From Symbioplanes lichenis (lineage in GTDB: Bacteria > Actinomycetota > Actinomycetes > Mycobacteriales > Micromonosporaceae): a stretch of 64,000 bases of DNA. The notes beneath the pieces are model-generated. The model was not told the DNA's origin, did no database searches, and worked only from the letters and a program-made list of their open reading frames with translations. Below are positions 28,143 through 35,669 of the stretch, piece by piece (the stretch's first letter is position 1; every line of letters starts with the position of its first letter). The stretch covers positions 1 to 64,000 of the forward strand of contig NZ_JAUZQD010000021.1 in the NCBI RefSeq assembly GCF_030709675.1, read 5' to 3'. The translations under genes and the position numbers were made by a program.

Positions 28143-29018
28143 ATGCGTGCCAAGTACGTCCTCAACGAGGTGCTGGTCGGCCTGTGGCGCAATGTCACGA
28201 TGACCATCGCCATGATCATCACCATGTCGGTGTCGCTGACCATGCTCGGCGCCAGCGTGCTGATGTACATGCAGGTCGACCAGATGAAGGACTATTACTA
28301 CGGGGAGATCGAGGTCTCGATCTTCCTGCGCGAGGACGTGACCGACGCACAGCGCGAGGCGATCAACCAGGCGATCGAGCAGAACCCTCTCGTCCTGGAG
28401 AAGACCTACGAGAGCCGCGAGGACGCCTTCAAGAAGTTCCAGACGCTCTGGAAGGACTCGCCGGACTTCGTCAAGTCGGTCACCCCGGAGAGCCTGCCCG
28501 AGTCCTATCGGGTCAAGCTGAAGGACCCCCAGCAGTACCAGTCCTTCGCCGACCAGATCAAGGATCAGCAGGGCATCCAGGACATCGTCGACCAGCGCGA
28601 GCTGCTCGACAAGGTGTTCAAGATCTTCAACGCGATCCAGGTCTTCGCCCTGGTCGTGGCCGGCTTCATGGCGCTGGCGGCGCTGCTCCTGGTCGGTAAC
28701 ACGATCCAGGTCGCGGCCTACAGCAAGCGCCGCGAGGTCGCCGTCATGAAGCTCGTCGGCGCGTCCAACTGGTTCATCCAGGCGCCGTTCGTGCTCGAGG
28801 CGGTGGCGGCCGGCCTGATCGGCGCGATCCTCGGCTTCGTGATGATCTTCCTGATCAAGGTCGTGCTGCTGGACGGCAGGCTCCAGGCCCTGACGAACAT
28901 CCTCACGCCGATCCCGAGCGAAAATGTCTGGCTGATGTTGCCGCTGCTGGCCGGCGTGGGAGCCGGCGTGAGCGCCATCACCGGGTGGGTCACCCTGCGC
29001 TTCTACCTCAAGGTCTGA
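28143..29018 (+). CDS. ftsX: Cell-division protein FtsX
   Basis: A 291-residue membrane partner of FtsE. One N-terminal span (about 20-45) precedes a large extracytoplasmic domain (about 50-160) with the FtsX motif EVSIFLREDVTDAQ. Three C-terminal spans follow with VGNTIQVAAYSKRREVAVMKLVGASNWFI in the cytoplasmic loop. ATG 28143 follows GGAAGG. The extracellular loop is the expected docking site for the secreted hydrolase encoded next. Confidence 0.95.
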   Translation: MRAKYVLNEVLVGLWRNVTMTIAMIITMSVSLTMLGASVLMYMQVDQMKDYYYGEIEVSIFLREDVTDAQREAINQAIEQNPLVLEKTYESREDAFKKFQTLWKDSPDFVKSVTPESLPESYRVKLKDPQQYQSFADQIKDQQGIQDIVDQRELLDKVFKIFNAIQVFALVVAGFMALAALLLVGNTIQVAAYSKRREVAVMKLVGASNWFIQAPFVLEAVAAGLIGAILGFVMIFLIKVVLLDGRLQALTNILTPIPSENVWLMLPLLAGVGAGVSAITGWVTLRFYLKV

Positions 29019-29031
29019 GCGAGTCACCGTT

Positions 29032-29080
29032 CGATCGCCGCACTTCCCGCGTACGCCGGGGAGGTGCGGCGATCGTCGTT
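29032..29080 (+). terminator. Strong terminator after ftsX
   Basis: CGATCGCCGCAC (29032-29043) pairs perfectly with GTGCGGCGATCG (29064-29075), with an inner TCCC/GGGA extension; GTTT follows closely. Confidence 0.75.
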
Positions 29081-29147
29081 TCGGCGACCGGATCTTCTGG
29101 GCGATTTCGCCGCATAGGTGCGAAGAGTCGGAGTACGGTGACTCCTC

Positions 29148-30401
29148 GTGGGGTCCCATCGACGCAGCCGGTTCCGTGCCGCGCTGGCAGCGTGCCTGAG
29201 CGTGTGCTGCCTCGCGGCTCCCGCCCTGGTGGCGCCCGGGGTGGCCGCCGCTGACCCGTCGCCGGACGACGCCCGCAAGGCGAGCAAGGCCGTGGACCGT
29301 GCCGAGGCGATTCTCGAACACGCCACGGTGACCGCCCGCAACGCCGCCCGCCGGCTGGAAGCTGCCACGGCCGCCCTGCCGGCCGCCCAGGAGAAGGTCG
29401 CCAAGTCCCGGGGCGTCGTGGCCGCCGCCTCCGTCCAGGCGACCACGGCCCGTCGCAAGGCCGATGCCGCCCGGGCCGCGTACGACAAGACAGCCGCCGC
29501 TTTCGACGCCGCCCAGACCCAGGTCGACGCGGCCCGGGACCGCGTCGACGAGATTGCGGCCGCCTCGTACATGGGCGGGAACTTCGCCAGCCTCAACGTG
29601 CTGGTCGGCGCGCGCGGACCGCAGGACGCCATGGACCGGCTCGGGCTCGTCGACCAGGTCATGCAGAAGCAGCAGGACGACGTGGAGCGCTTGATGGTGG
29701 CGCGGCGCACCGCTCGTACGGCTCAGGACAAGGCTGGGCTCGCCCGCCGCGCCGCCGAGGCCGCGGAGCAGGAGGCCGCCGACAAGCTCGACGCCGCGAA
29801 GGACGCGCAGGCGGCCGCCGTACGGGCTCGGGCCGCTGTGATTCAGCTCGCGCAAAGCCGCAAGGACGCCCTCCGGGTCGCCCGCAGCCAGCGCTCGGCG
29901 GTGCTCGCCAAGTACGAGGAGGCGAAGGCCGAAGAGGCCCGCATCCAGGACGCGCTGCGCGGCTGGGACGAGAAGAACGGCGGCTCCACGGCCTCCTACA
30001 GCGGCGGCGGGCTGCTCATGCCGGTGCACGGGTGGAAGACGAGCGACTTCGGCTCGCGTTACGACCCGTACTATCACGTCTGGCAGCTGCACGCGGGCAC
30101 GGACATCGCCGCGCCGGGCGGAGCGCCCATCCACGCGGCGGCGAGCGGGCGGGTCATCCAGGCCGGCTGGGCCGGTGGCTACGGCAACTACACGTGCATC
30201 GGGCACGGCTCCGGCTTCAGCACGTGCTACGGCCACCAGTCGAAGATCCTGGTCAGCCCCGGCGAGTACGTCCGGCGGGGCGAGGTGATCGGGCGGGTCG
30301 GCACGACAGGCGCCTCGACGGGGTTCCACCTGCACTTCGAGACGCGCTTCCACGGCGTACCGAAAAATCCCCTGAACTTGCTGCCGAGCTGCCTCTGTTA
30401 G
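29148..30401 (+). CDS. Secreted M23 peptidase with coiled coil (EnvC/RipC-type, FtsEX partner)
   Basis: A 417-residue exported protein. A signal peptide (residues 1 to about 36, cleaving after GVAAA) is followed by a long Ala/Glu/Arg-rich coiled coil (about 40-260) and a C-terminal LytM/M23 endopeptidase domain (about 295-400). Zinc ligands are visible in LHAGTDIAAP (His315, Asp319) and GFHLHFET (about 395), so the domain looks catalytically complete. By analogy with EnvC, CwlO and RipC, FtsX would bind the coiled coil and activate cell-wall cleavage. GTG 29148 lies eight bases after TACGGT (29134-29139), a leaderless arrangement independent of ftsEX because of the terminator. Confidence 0.9.
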   Translation: MGSHRRSRFRAALAACLSVCCLAAPALVAPGVAAADPSPDDARKASKAVDRAEAILEHATVTARNAARRLEAATAALPAAQEKVAKSRGVVAAASVQATTARRKADAARAAYDKTAAAFDAAQTQVDAARDRVDEIAAASYMGGNFASLNVLVGARGPQDAMDRLGLVDQVMQKQQDDVERLMVARRTARTAQDKAGLARRAAEAAEQEAADKLDAAKDAQAAAVRARAAVIQLAQSRKDALRVARSQRSAVLAKYEEAKAEEARIQDALRGWDEKNGGSTASYSGGGLLMPVHGWKTSDFGSRYDPYYHVWQLHAGTDIAAPGGAPIHAAASGRVIQAGWAGGYGNYTCIGHGSGFSTCYGHQSKILVSPGEYVRRGEVIGRVGTTGASTGFHLHFETRFHGVPKNPLNLLPSCLC

Positions 30402-30445
30402 CTCCTGGGTAAGATGGTCTTTTCGGCCGTTGCAAGGAGCCAGTC

Positions 30446-30922
30446 ATGCCGCGCGAACAGGGCCGCAAGGTCGTGGCCTCGAACCGGAAAGCGCGCCACG
30501 ACTACACGATCCTCGACACCTACGAGGCGGGCATGCAGCTGACCGGCACCGAGGTCAAGTCGCTGCGCGCCGGGCGGGCGTCGCTCGTGGACGCCTTCGG
30601 TCACGAGAGCAACGGCGAGATCTTCCTGCACGGGATGCACATCCCGGAGTACACGCAGGGCACCTGGACCAACCACGAGCCGCGCCGCACCCGCAAGCTG
30701 CTCCTCCACCGCGAGGAGATCCACAAGATGATGGGCAAGCTGCGCGACGACGGCGTCACCCTGGTGCCGCTCCAGGTCTATTTCGACAACGGGTACGCGA
30801 AGGTCGAGCTCGGGGTCGCGAAGGGCAAGAAGTCGTACGACAAGCGGCAGGATCTCGCCACGCGGGACGCGAACCGGGAGATCAACCGGGCGTTGGGGCG
30901 GCGGAGCAAGGGCATGGACTGA
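30446..30922 (+). CDS. smpB: SsrA-binding protein SmpB
   Basis: A 158-residue partner of tmRNA needed for rescue of stalled ribosomes. It contains the hallmark [27 protein letters not shown] and ends with the basic tail [22 protein letters not shown] 30446 has AAGGAG seven bases upstream, and TAAGAT at 30410-30415 is a likely -10. ssrA lies about 830 bases downstream with one gene between. Confidence 0.97.
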   Translation: MPREQGRKVVASNRKARHDYTILDTYEAGMQLTGTEVKSLRAGRASLVDAFGHESNGEIFLHGMHIPEYTQGTWTNHEPRRTRKLLLHREEIHKMMGKLRDDGVTLVPLQVYFDNGYAKVELGVAKGKKSYDKRQDLATRDANREINRALGRRSKGMD

Positions 30923-31015
30923 GGATTGTTTCTCCCCCTCGGGGCGCTTCGCCTCGCTGCTCGTCGGGGCGGCGTGGCGCCGGAGCGGACCGGCGGGTAA
31001 CCTCGCCGCGGTTCG

Positions 31016-31684
31016 ATGTCTCCCGCGCTGAAGGGACCGCCGTTGCCCGGCAAGCAGCAACCCGTCCTCCGCCTGCCCCGCTACTCGCTGATCATCCTGG
31101 CGGCCGGGGTTCTCGTGTTCATGGTCGCCTGGGTCGCGATCCGATCCGCCGGCCCGGTCAAGGACAGCTCGCCCAAGCTGGTCGTCCCGACCACGGCCGC
31201 CTCGGTGGTGCCGGCGGCGGTGATCGAGACGCCGCCCTCATCGCCCGCGCCGTCCAGGGTCAAGCTGGCCGCCTCGCCGGCCTCCGCCACCCGGACATCG
31301 TCCAGCCCCGCCCCGCGCCGCTCCTCACCCACGCCGTCCGCCTCCCCGTCTCCGTCCCCCTCCGCCACGCCGTCTGTTGTGTTGAGCGCCACCTACAAGA
31401 CCGGGGCGAGCTGGCGCGAGGGCTTCATCGGCTGGCTGACCGTGCGCAACAAGGGCGAGAAGCCGGCCACCTGGACCGTGACCGTGACCTTCCCGTCCCG
31501 AGCCGACGTCCGCCTCGGCCCGGTCTGGAACGCCCGCGCCACCACCTCCGGCGACACGGTCACCTTCACCGGCGGCCCGCTGGCGCCGGGCGCCTCCGTC
31601 GACGCCGGCTTCTCGGCCGGCAAGAGCACCAGGGGCAAGGTCGCGCCCGTCTCATGCAGCATCGCGGGCCGATCCTGCCAGTGA
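31016..31684 (+). CDS. Membrane-anchored protein with CBM2-like cellulose-binding domain
   Basis: A 222-residue protein with an N-terminal membrane anchor or uncleaved signal (about 22-43). A Pro/Ser/Thr/Ala-rich linker follows (about 50-120). The C-terminal domain (about 122-222) resembles family 2 carbohydrate-binding modules: GWLTVRNKGEKPATWTVTVTF, a W in VWNARATTSGDTVTFT and two terminal cysteines (CSIAGRSC). No catalytic domain is present. It may display a polysaccharide-binding surface module. ATG 31016 lies 13 bases after TAACCT (30998-31003). It sits between smpB and ssrA, an unusual insertion. Confidence 0.75.
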   Translation: MSPALKGPPLPGKQQPVLRLPRYSLIILAAGVLVFMVAWVAIRSAGPVKDSSPKLVVPTTAASVVPAAVIETPPSSPAPSRVKLAASPASATRTSSSPAPRRSSPTPSASPSPSPSATPSVVLSATYKTGASWREGFIGWLTVRNKGEKPATWTVTVTFPSRADVRLGPVWNARATTSGDTVTFTGGPLAPGASVDAGFSAGKSTRGKVAPVSCSIAGRSCQ

Positions 31685-31756
31685 CACGGGATACCGGAAT
31701 GACCTCCGGGCGCGGACACGTTACGCTTGTATGGCTGCCGCATGGCGGCCCTACGA

Positions 31757-32129
31757 GGGGGTGACTGGTTTCGACTTCGTACGTGGAGACAGGGGAAGCG
31801 AGCCGAGGAAGCCGACGTCGTCTCGAGAATCGGTCGTCGGAAACCAATAAGCGCCAATTCCAAGCGCGCTGACTTCGCTCTCGCTGCCTGACAGCGTTAG
31901 CAAGTCTGTCGGACTGAGCACACCTCCGGCTCAGACTTCCGGCATCAGCTAGGAGGTTGGCCAACCGGTCCCGGTCGCGGGGACCGCGCGGCGAGATTAA
32001 TCAGCGACTGGGCCCGTCACACCATCTCGCTCACGTGAACGGTGGGGCCGAGTAGAGGCATAGTGAGCTGCGCTCGGAGAAGCCCTGACAAAACAACGAA
32101 GGACCCGGGTTCGATTCCCGGCACCTCCA
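31757..32129 (+). ncRNA. ssrA: Transfer-messenger RNA (tmRNA)
   Basis: The 5' end GGGGGTGACTGGTTTCGAC and 3' end with GGGTTCGATTCCC plus CACCTCC form the tRNA-like domain; seven acceptor pairs join 31757-31763 to 32122-32128 with one G-U. The resume frame at 31853-31891 reads ANSKRADFALAA followed by TGA, a normal actinobacterial degradation tag ending in LAA. The genome encodes ACGA rather than ACCA after the acceptor stem, so CCA must be added after transcription. SmpB is encoded just upstream. Confidence 0.96.
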
Positions 32130-32139
32130 CGAGAGGCGG

Positions 32140-32174
32140 AGGCCCCTGTTCGCGGACAGCGCGAACCGGGGCCT
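32140..32174 (+). terminator. ssrA terminator
   Basis: A 15-base stem with a single mismatch (32140-32154 with 32160-32174) follows the tmRNA 3' end; an outer GAGAGGC-type extension is possible. Confidence 0.65.
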
Positions 32175-32178
32175 CTCG

Positions 32179-32576
32179 TCATATCTGCTCCGGGGGCCGA
32201 GCCCCCGGACGCCCCGCGGTGCGGTGGTGCGCGGCGTTTGTCGGTCGCGGTTGGTGGTTGGAGCGCGCCTGGGCGCTGGCGCGCTTGCGCTCGGCTTGGC
32301 GTGCGGTGGTCGGTGAGGCCTTCGCGCAGGGACGAACAGAGCGTCCTCGGATGGCCTTTCACCCGGGCCGGAGCCGAAAGAGGCCGGGCGGGTCGGTGAG
32401 ATTCTGATGGGGCTGGGCCGGCCGGTTGTCGAGACTGGCTGATTGGTCGTGCGGGGCGGCTGCTCGGGCCACTTCGGCCGGGATGTGATCACGGTTGGAG
32501 GGTGTGCGGCCGGGCTTCCGGGGCTGGACCCGGCCGCGCATTCAGCCCTGATGTCCAGCCCGGTCCGGAGCCTCTG
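32179..32576. other. Intergenic region without recognised features
   Basis: About 400 bases between the tmRNA terminator and the DUF4190-type gene. Short GC dyads occur (CCGGGGGC/GCCCCCGG near 32191-32208), but no gene, tRNA or clear promoter was recognised. Confidence 0.5.
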
Positions 32577-32963
32577 GTGACCTATCCGCAGCCGCCCCAG
32601 CGTCGTTCTGTCGTTTCGCAGTATCAGTCGGTTGCGCCGCCGCCGATGATGCCCATGGTGGTGCAGCCCGCGGTTCCGTCGTCGAGTACGGCAGTGTGGG
32701 CGTTGGTGCTTGGCATCGTCGGTCTGGTCGCCGGCTGGTGTCTGCTCGGCATTCCGTGTATCGCTGCGGTGCTGCTGGGTCACGTCGGGGTGAATGACAC
32801 TCGTAACAACGTGAAGTCGGGTCGCGGCATGGCGGTGGCCGGGCTGGTGATGGGCTATGTGGGAGTCCTGCCGGCGATCATCCTGTTCTTCTGGATGGTG
32901 CTGGGCGGAGCGGCCGCCGTGTTCGCGCCGTCGACGATCCCTACTCCTACGCCGAGCTACTGA
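32577..32963 (+). CDS. DUF4190-type small membrane protein
   Basis: A 128-residue protein. A Pro/Gln-rich cytoplasmic N-terminus (about 1-35) is followed by two hydrophobic spans around residues 42-65 and 92-115. Between them is the loop HVGVNDTRNNVKSGRGMAVAGLVMGYVG, the usual DUF4190 pattern. GTG 32577 is chosen because GGAG lies six bases upstream. Function unknown; the family is abundant in actinobacteria. Confidence 0.8.
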   Translation: MTYPQPPQRRSVVSQYQSVAPPPMMPMVVQPAVPSSSTAVWALVLGIVGLVAGWCLLGIPCIAAVLLGHVGVNDTRNNVKSGRGMAVAGLVMGYVGVLPAIILFFWMVLGGAAAVFAPSTIPTPTPSY

Positions 32964-32990
32964 AGCTCACTGGTTGGCACGGCGACGGGC

Positions 32991-33018
32991 TTGTCGCGAA
33001 CATCTTAGTCATTAAGAT
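32991..33018 (+). promoter_or_regulatory. Promoter with overlapping MarR-type operator
   Basis: -35 TTGTCG (32991-32996), a 16-base spacer and -10 TAAGAT (33013-33018). A perfect inverted repeat ATCTTA-N5-TAAGAT (33002-33018) covers the -10. The start codon at 33025 follows after six bases. The MarR protein encoded at the end of this operon is the likely ligand. Confidence 0.65.
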
Positions 33019-33024
33019 AACGGC

Positions 33025-34272
33025 ATGGGCATATCGAGCGGCGTCTCTGTGGCGGTGGCGGGGGCCGGGCTTTCCGGGCTCTGCCTCGCGCAGTATCTGG
33101 TGCGCGCGGGTGTCGACGTGCACGTCTTCGAGCGGGACCCGGGGCCCTTCGTGCGGCAGCAGGGCTACCGGATCATTCTTGACCGGTTCGGGCTGGAGGC
33201 GCTGCGGGAGAGCTTGCCCCGGCCGCTCTACCGCCTGGCGCTGACCACCGGCGACGAGCCCGGCGGGCAGCTGCGGTTCACCGACAGCCGGCTGCGGGCC
33301 GCGTTCACCATCACGTTCAAGGATGAGCCGCGCGCCAGCCGTCAGGTTGACCGGCTGACGCTGCGGTCGATCCTGATGGCGGGTCTGGAGGGGCGGATCC
33401 ACTACGGCAAGGCGGCTCTGGGGGTGGAGAGCGGCGGGCCGGCCGGGCTGCGGCTGCGATGTGCCGACGGCACGGCGGTCGGGGCGAGCGTCGTCGTGGG
33501 GGCGGACGGGGTGGGTTCGGCGTTGCGGGCGCAGCTCATGCCGGACGCGGGGCCGGCGAACACGTCGATGGCGGGGGTTTACGGCCGGTCGCCCTTGTGG
33601 CGGAACGGCGCGAGTGTCATCCCGGAGGTGTTGCGTACCAGTGGGGTCCTGGCCATCGCCGACCAGCCGGGCCGCGCGTTCTTCTTCACCTGCATGCGGT
33701 TCGGGGAAAGCCCTCCGGAGGCGTTCGCGCGCGTGGCGCCGGGCAGCTATGCGCCCACGGGTGACGACTACGTCATGTGGGGTTTGCTGCTCCGGCAGGA
33801 GGAGGTGCCCCTCGGCATCCGCGGGAACCTGCTGGCGCTGCGGGAGCTGGCCGCCCGGATGAGCGCGGACTTCCATCCGCTCGTCCGGCGGCTGGTCGAG
33901 ACGGCCGAGCTGGACGCCACCGTGCTCAACCTCTTCGCCACCGGCCGGCGCCCGCAGCGATGGGCGGTGCCGCGGGCGACGATGATGGGCGACGCCGTGC
34001 ACGTCATGCCGCCGTTCGGGGCGCACGGCGGCAACACCGCGCTCCGCGATGCCGCCCTGCTCGGCCGCAGGCTCGTCGAGGCGTGGGAGGGCGGCACGCC
34101 GGTGGAGGAGGCGATCGCGGATTACCAGAACGAGATGGTGCCGTACGCCTTCAAGGCCGTGGACACCGCCGCCGGGCTGATGCGCCGCCTCACCGGGGGC
34201 CCGGCCGCGCCGCACTGGGTGCTGACCCGCCTGTTACCTCGGCTGCATCGGGTGACCGTGCCGGAGGCATGA
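33025..34272 (+). CDS. FAD-dependent monooxygenase (PHBH fold)
   Basis: A 415-residue flavoprotein hydroxylase. The N-terminal dinucleotide fold is VAVAGAGLSGLCLAQYLVRAGVDVHVFERD (GxGxxG). The conserved DG motif is in VVVGADGVGSALR (about 160), and the second FAD motif is MMGDAVHVMPPFGAHGGNTALRDAALLG (about 320). It probably hydroxylates an aromatic or polyketide-like small molecule or inactivates a drug; substrate unknown. ATG 33025 is positioned for a leaderless transcript. Its stop overlaps the start of the MarR gene (ATGA). Confidence 0.87.
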   Translation: MGISSGVSVAVAGAGLSGLCLAQYLVRAGVDVHVFERDPGPFVRQQGYRIILDRFGLEALRESLPRPLYRLALTTGDEPGGQLRFTDSRLRAAFTITFKDEPRASRQVDRLTLRSILMAGLEGRIHYGKAALGVESGGPAGLRLRCADGTAVGASVVVGADGVGSALRAQLMPDAGPANTSMAGVYGRSPLWRNGASVIPEVLRTSGVLAIADQPGRAFFFTCMRFGESPPEAFARVAPGSYAPTGDDYVMWGLLLRQEEVPLGIRGNLLALRELAARMSADFHPLVRRLVETAELDATVLNLFATGRRPQRWAVPRATMMGDAVHVMPPFGAHGGNTALRDAALLGRRLVEAWEGGTPVEEAIADYQNEMVPYAFKAVDTAAGLMRRLTGGPAAPHWVLTRLLPRLHRVTVPEA

Positions 34273-34751
34273 TTGCGGGCATGTCCTCCGAGCCGGCCCG
34301 CGCGTCTGCAATGGCTGACTTGATGCGCGCCGGGCGGGAGACTGCGCGGCTGTCCATGGTGTTCCGGAACGCCATAGCGGACCGGCTGGGCCTGACCGTG
34401 AGCGACCTGGAGTGCCTCGATTTCCTGGCGGACGTCGGATCGGCCACCGCGGGGCAGGTCGCCGGGCGGACCAACCTCACCACCGGGGCGGTGACCAGCA
34501 TGCTGCGCCGGCTCCAGCAAGCCGGCTTCGTCACGGCCGAGCGCGATCCGGCGGACCGGCGGCGGGTGATCGTCACGCTGCGGCCGGAGCGGATTCCCGA
34601 GCTCGAGCGCCCGTACGAGCGGTTCGCCGAGCAGGCGGTGCGGCTCATCGAGGGCTACAGCGTCGAGGAAGTCCTGCTGCTGGTCCGGCACTTCGGCCGG
34701 ATGCGGGAGATGTACCTCGCGGAGCTGGACCGCCTCGGCGGAGCTCAGTAG
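34269..34751 (+). CDS. MarR family transcriptional regulator
   Basis: A 160-residue regulator translationally coupled to the monooxygenase; ATG 34269 overlaps that stop by four bases, and ATG 34281 is an alternative start. The winged HTH has LTVSDLECLDFLADVGSATAGQVAGRTNLTTGAVTSMLRRL and the wing AERDPADRRRVIVTL. MarR proteins bind short palindromes and release them on binding aromatic ligands. The ATCTTA-N5-TAAGAT site before the monooxygenase is its probable operator, giving a self-regulated detoxification unit. Confidence 0.88.
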   Translation: MIAGMSSEPARASAMADLMRAGRETARLSMVFRNAIADRLGLTVSDLECLDFLADVGSATAGQVAGRTNLTTGAVTSMLRRLQQAGFVTAERDPADRRRVIVTLRPERIPELERPYERFAEQAVRLIEGYSVEEVLLLVRHFGRMREMYLAELDRLGGAQ

Positions 34752-35434
34752 TTGCCGTTGTTCTGGAAGTTGTTCCAGGCGCCGCAGGGGGTGTTGTAGC
34801 GGCCCTCGATGTACCCGAGGCCCCACTTGATCTGCGTCGCCGGGTTGGTCTTCCAGTCGGCGCCGGCGGAGGCCATCTTGCTGCCGGGGAGGGCCTGGGG
34901 AATGCCGTAGGCGCCGGAGCCGGTGTTCTCGGCCTTGTAGTTCCAGCCGCTTTCGTGGTCCCAGAGCTGGTTGAGGCACGGGAACTCGGCGATGCCGAAA
35001 CCGGCGGCGAGCATGAGGGCGCAGCCGGTCTGGCGGGCGCCGCTGAAGTCGTTGCAGGAGTCGGGGATCGGGCCGTCGTAGGGGACCGGGCCGCCGTTCT
35101 CCAGCGCCTTCTTGGCGTCCTCTTCCTTCTTCTTCTCGATGGCCTTCTTCTGGGTGGTGCGGGCCTTGGCGGCGGCGCTGCGGGCGTCGGCGGTGGCCTT
35201 CTTGACGGCGATGCCTTCGGCCTGGCGCTGGAGGGCGCGGGCGGCGGCGTGCTGGCCTTGGCGCTCCTTGAGGAGCTGCATGTCGGCGTCCTGGATCGGG
35301 ATCGAGCTGCTGGCCAGGGCGGCGTCGGTGGTCAGCTCGCGCTGCTGGCCGAGATAGACGCCGCCGGCGAGGCCGGTGAGCAGCAGGGCGACCGAGGCGG
35401 CGCGGGTCGCGGTGCGGGTCCAGAGCCGATCCAC
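34745..35434 (-). CDS. Secreted lytic transglycosylase-like protein
   Basis: A 229-residue exported protein. GTG 35434 follows AAGGGAT. An N-terminal hydrophobic segment (about 10-32) acts as signal or anchor, then a charged Ala/Lys/Glu helical region (about 50-120). The C-terminal domain (about 140-229) reads FPCLNQLWDHESGWNYKAENTGSGAYGIPQALPGSKM and ends with QIKWGLGYIEGRYNTPCGAW, the goose-lysozyme/SLT-like fold with catalytic Glu in DHESGW. It probably cleaves peptidoglycan. Its stop overlaps the MarR gene end by seven bases (convergent). Confidence 0.85.
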   Translation of the reverse strand: MDRLWTRTATRAASVALLLTGLAGGVYLGQQRELTTDAALASSSIPIQDADMQLLKERQGQHAAARALQRQAEGIAVKKATADARSAAAKARTTQKKAIEKKKEEDAKKALENGGPVPYDGPIPDSCNDFSGARQTGCALMLAAGFGIAEFPCLNQLWDHESGWNYKAENTGSGAYGIPQALPGSKMASAGADWKTNPATQIKWGLGYIEGRYNTPCGAWNNFQNNGNY

Positions 35435-35669
35435 GGGGATCCCTTTCCGAGGCGATGGCAGCAGCACGGCACTATAACCGGACCCCTGCGGCTCGGGCCA
35501 GATCGGGACAAAAAACTACGGATCGTGTCTTGAGGATGACGATTCCATAGTCGACGTTCGGCTGACCCCGGGGGGTCTGTTGGGACGCTGATCGGCGCAG
35601 CGTTACCTGCGAGTAATCCCTCGTGTTTACGATCCGGCGGGATCCATTGTCCTCGGAGGAAAAATCTCG

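Noticed and set aside
32031-32362. Minus-strand frames opposite the tmRNA 3' end
   Set aside because: They are antisense to the T-arm of ssrA and show the typical spurious pattern (CRESNPGPSLF); not real proteins.
35600-35645. PhoP (PHO-box) direct repeats upstream of the giant nuclease
   Set aside because: Only one 11-base unit resembles the consensus (about eight of eleven); the adjoining units match poorly, so it is not listed as a site.
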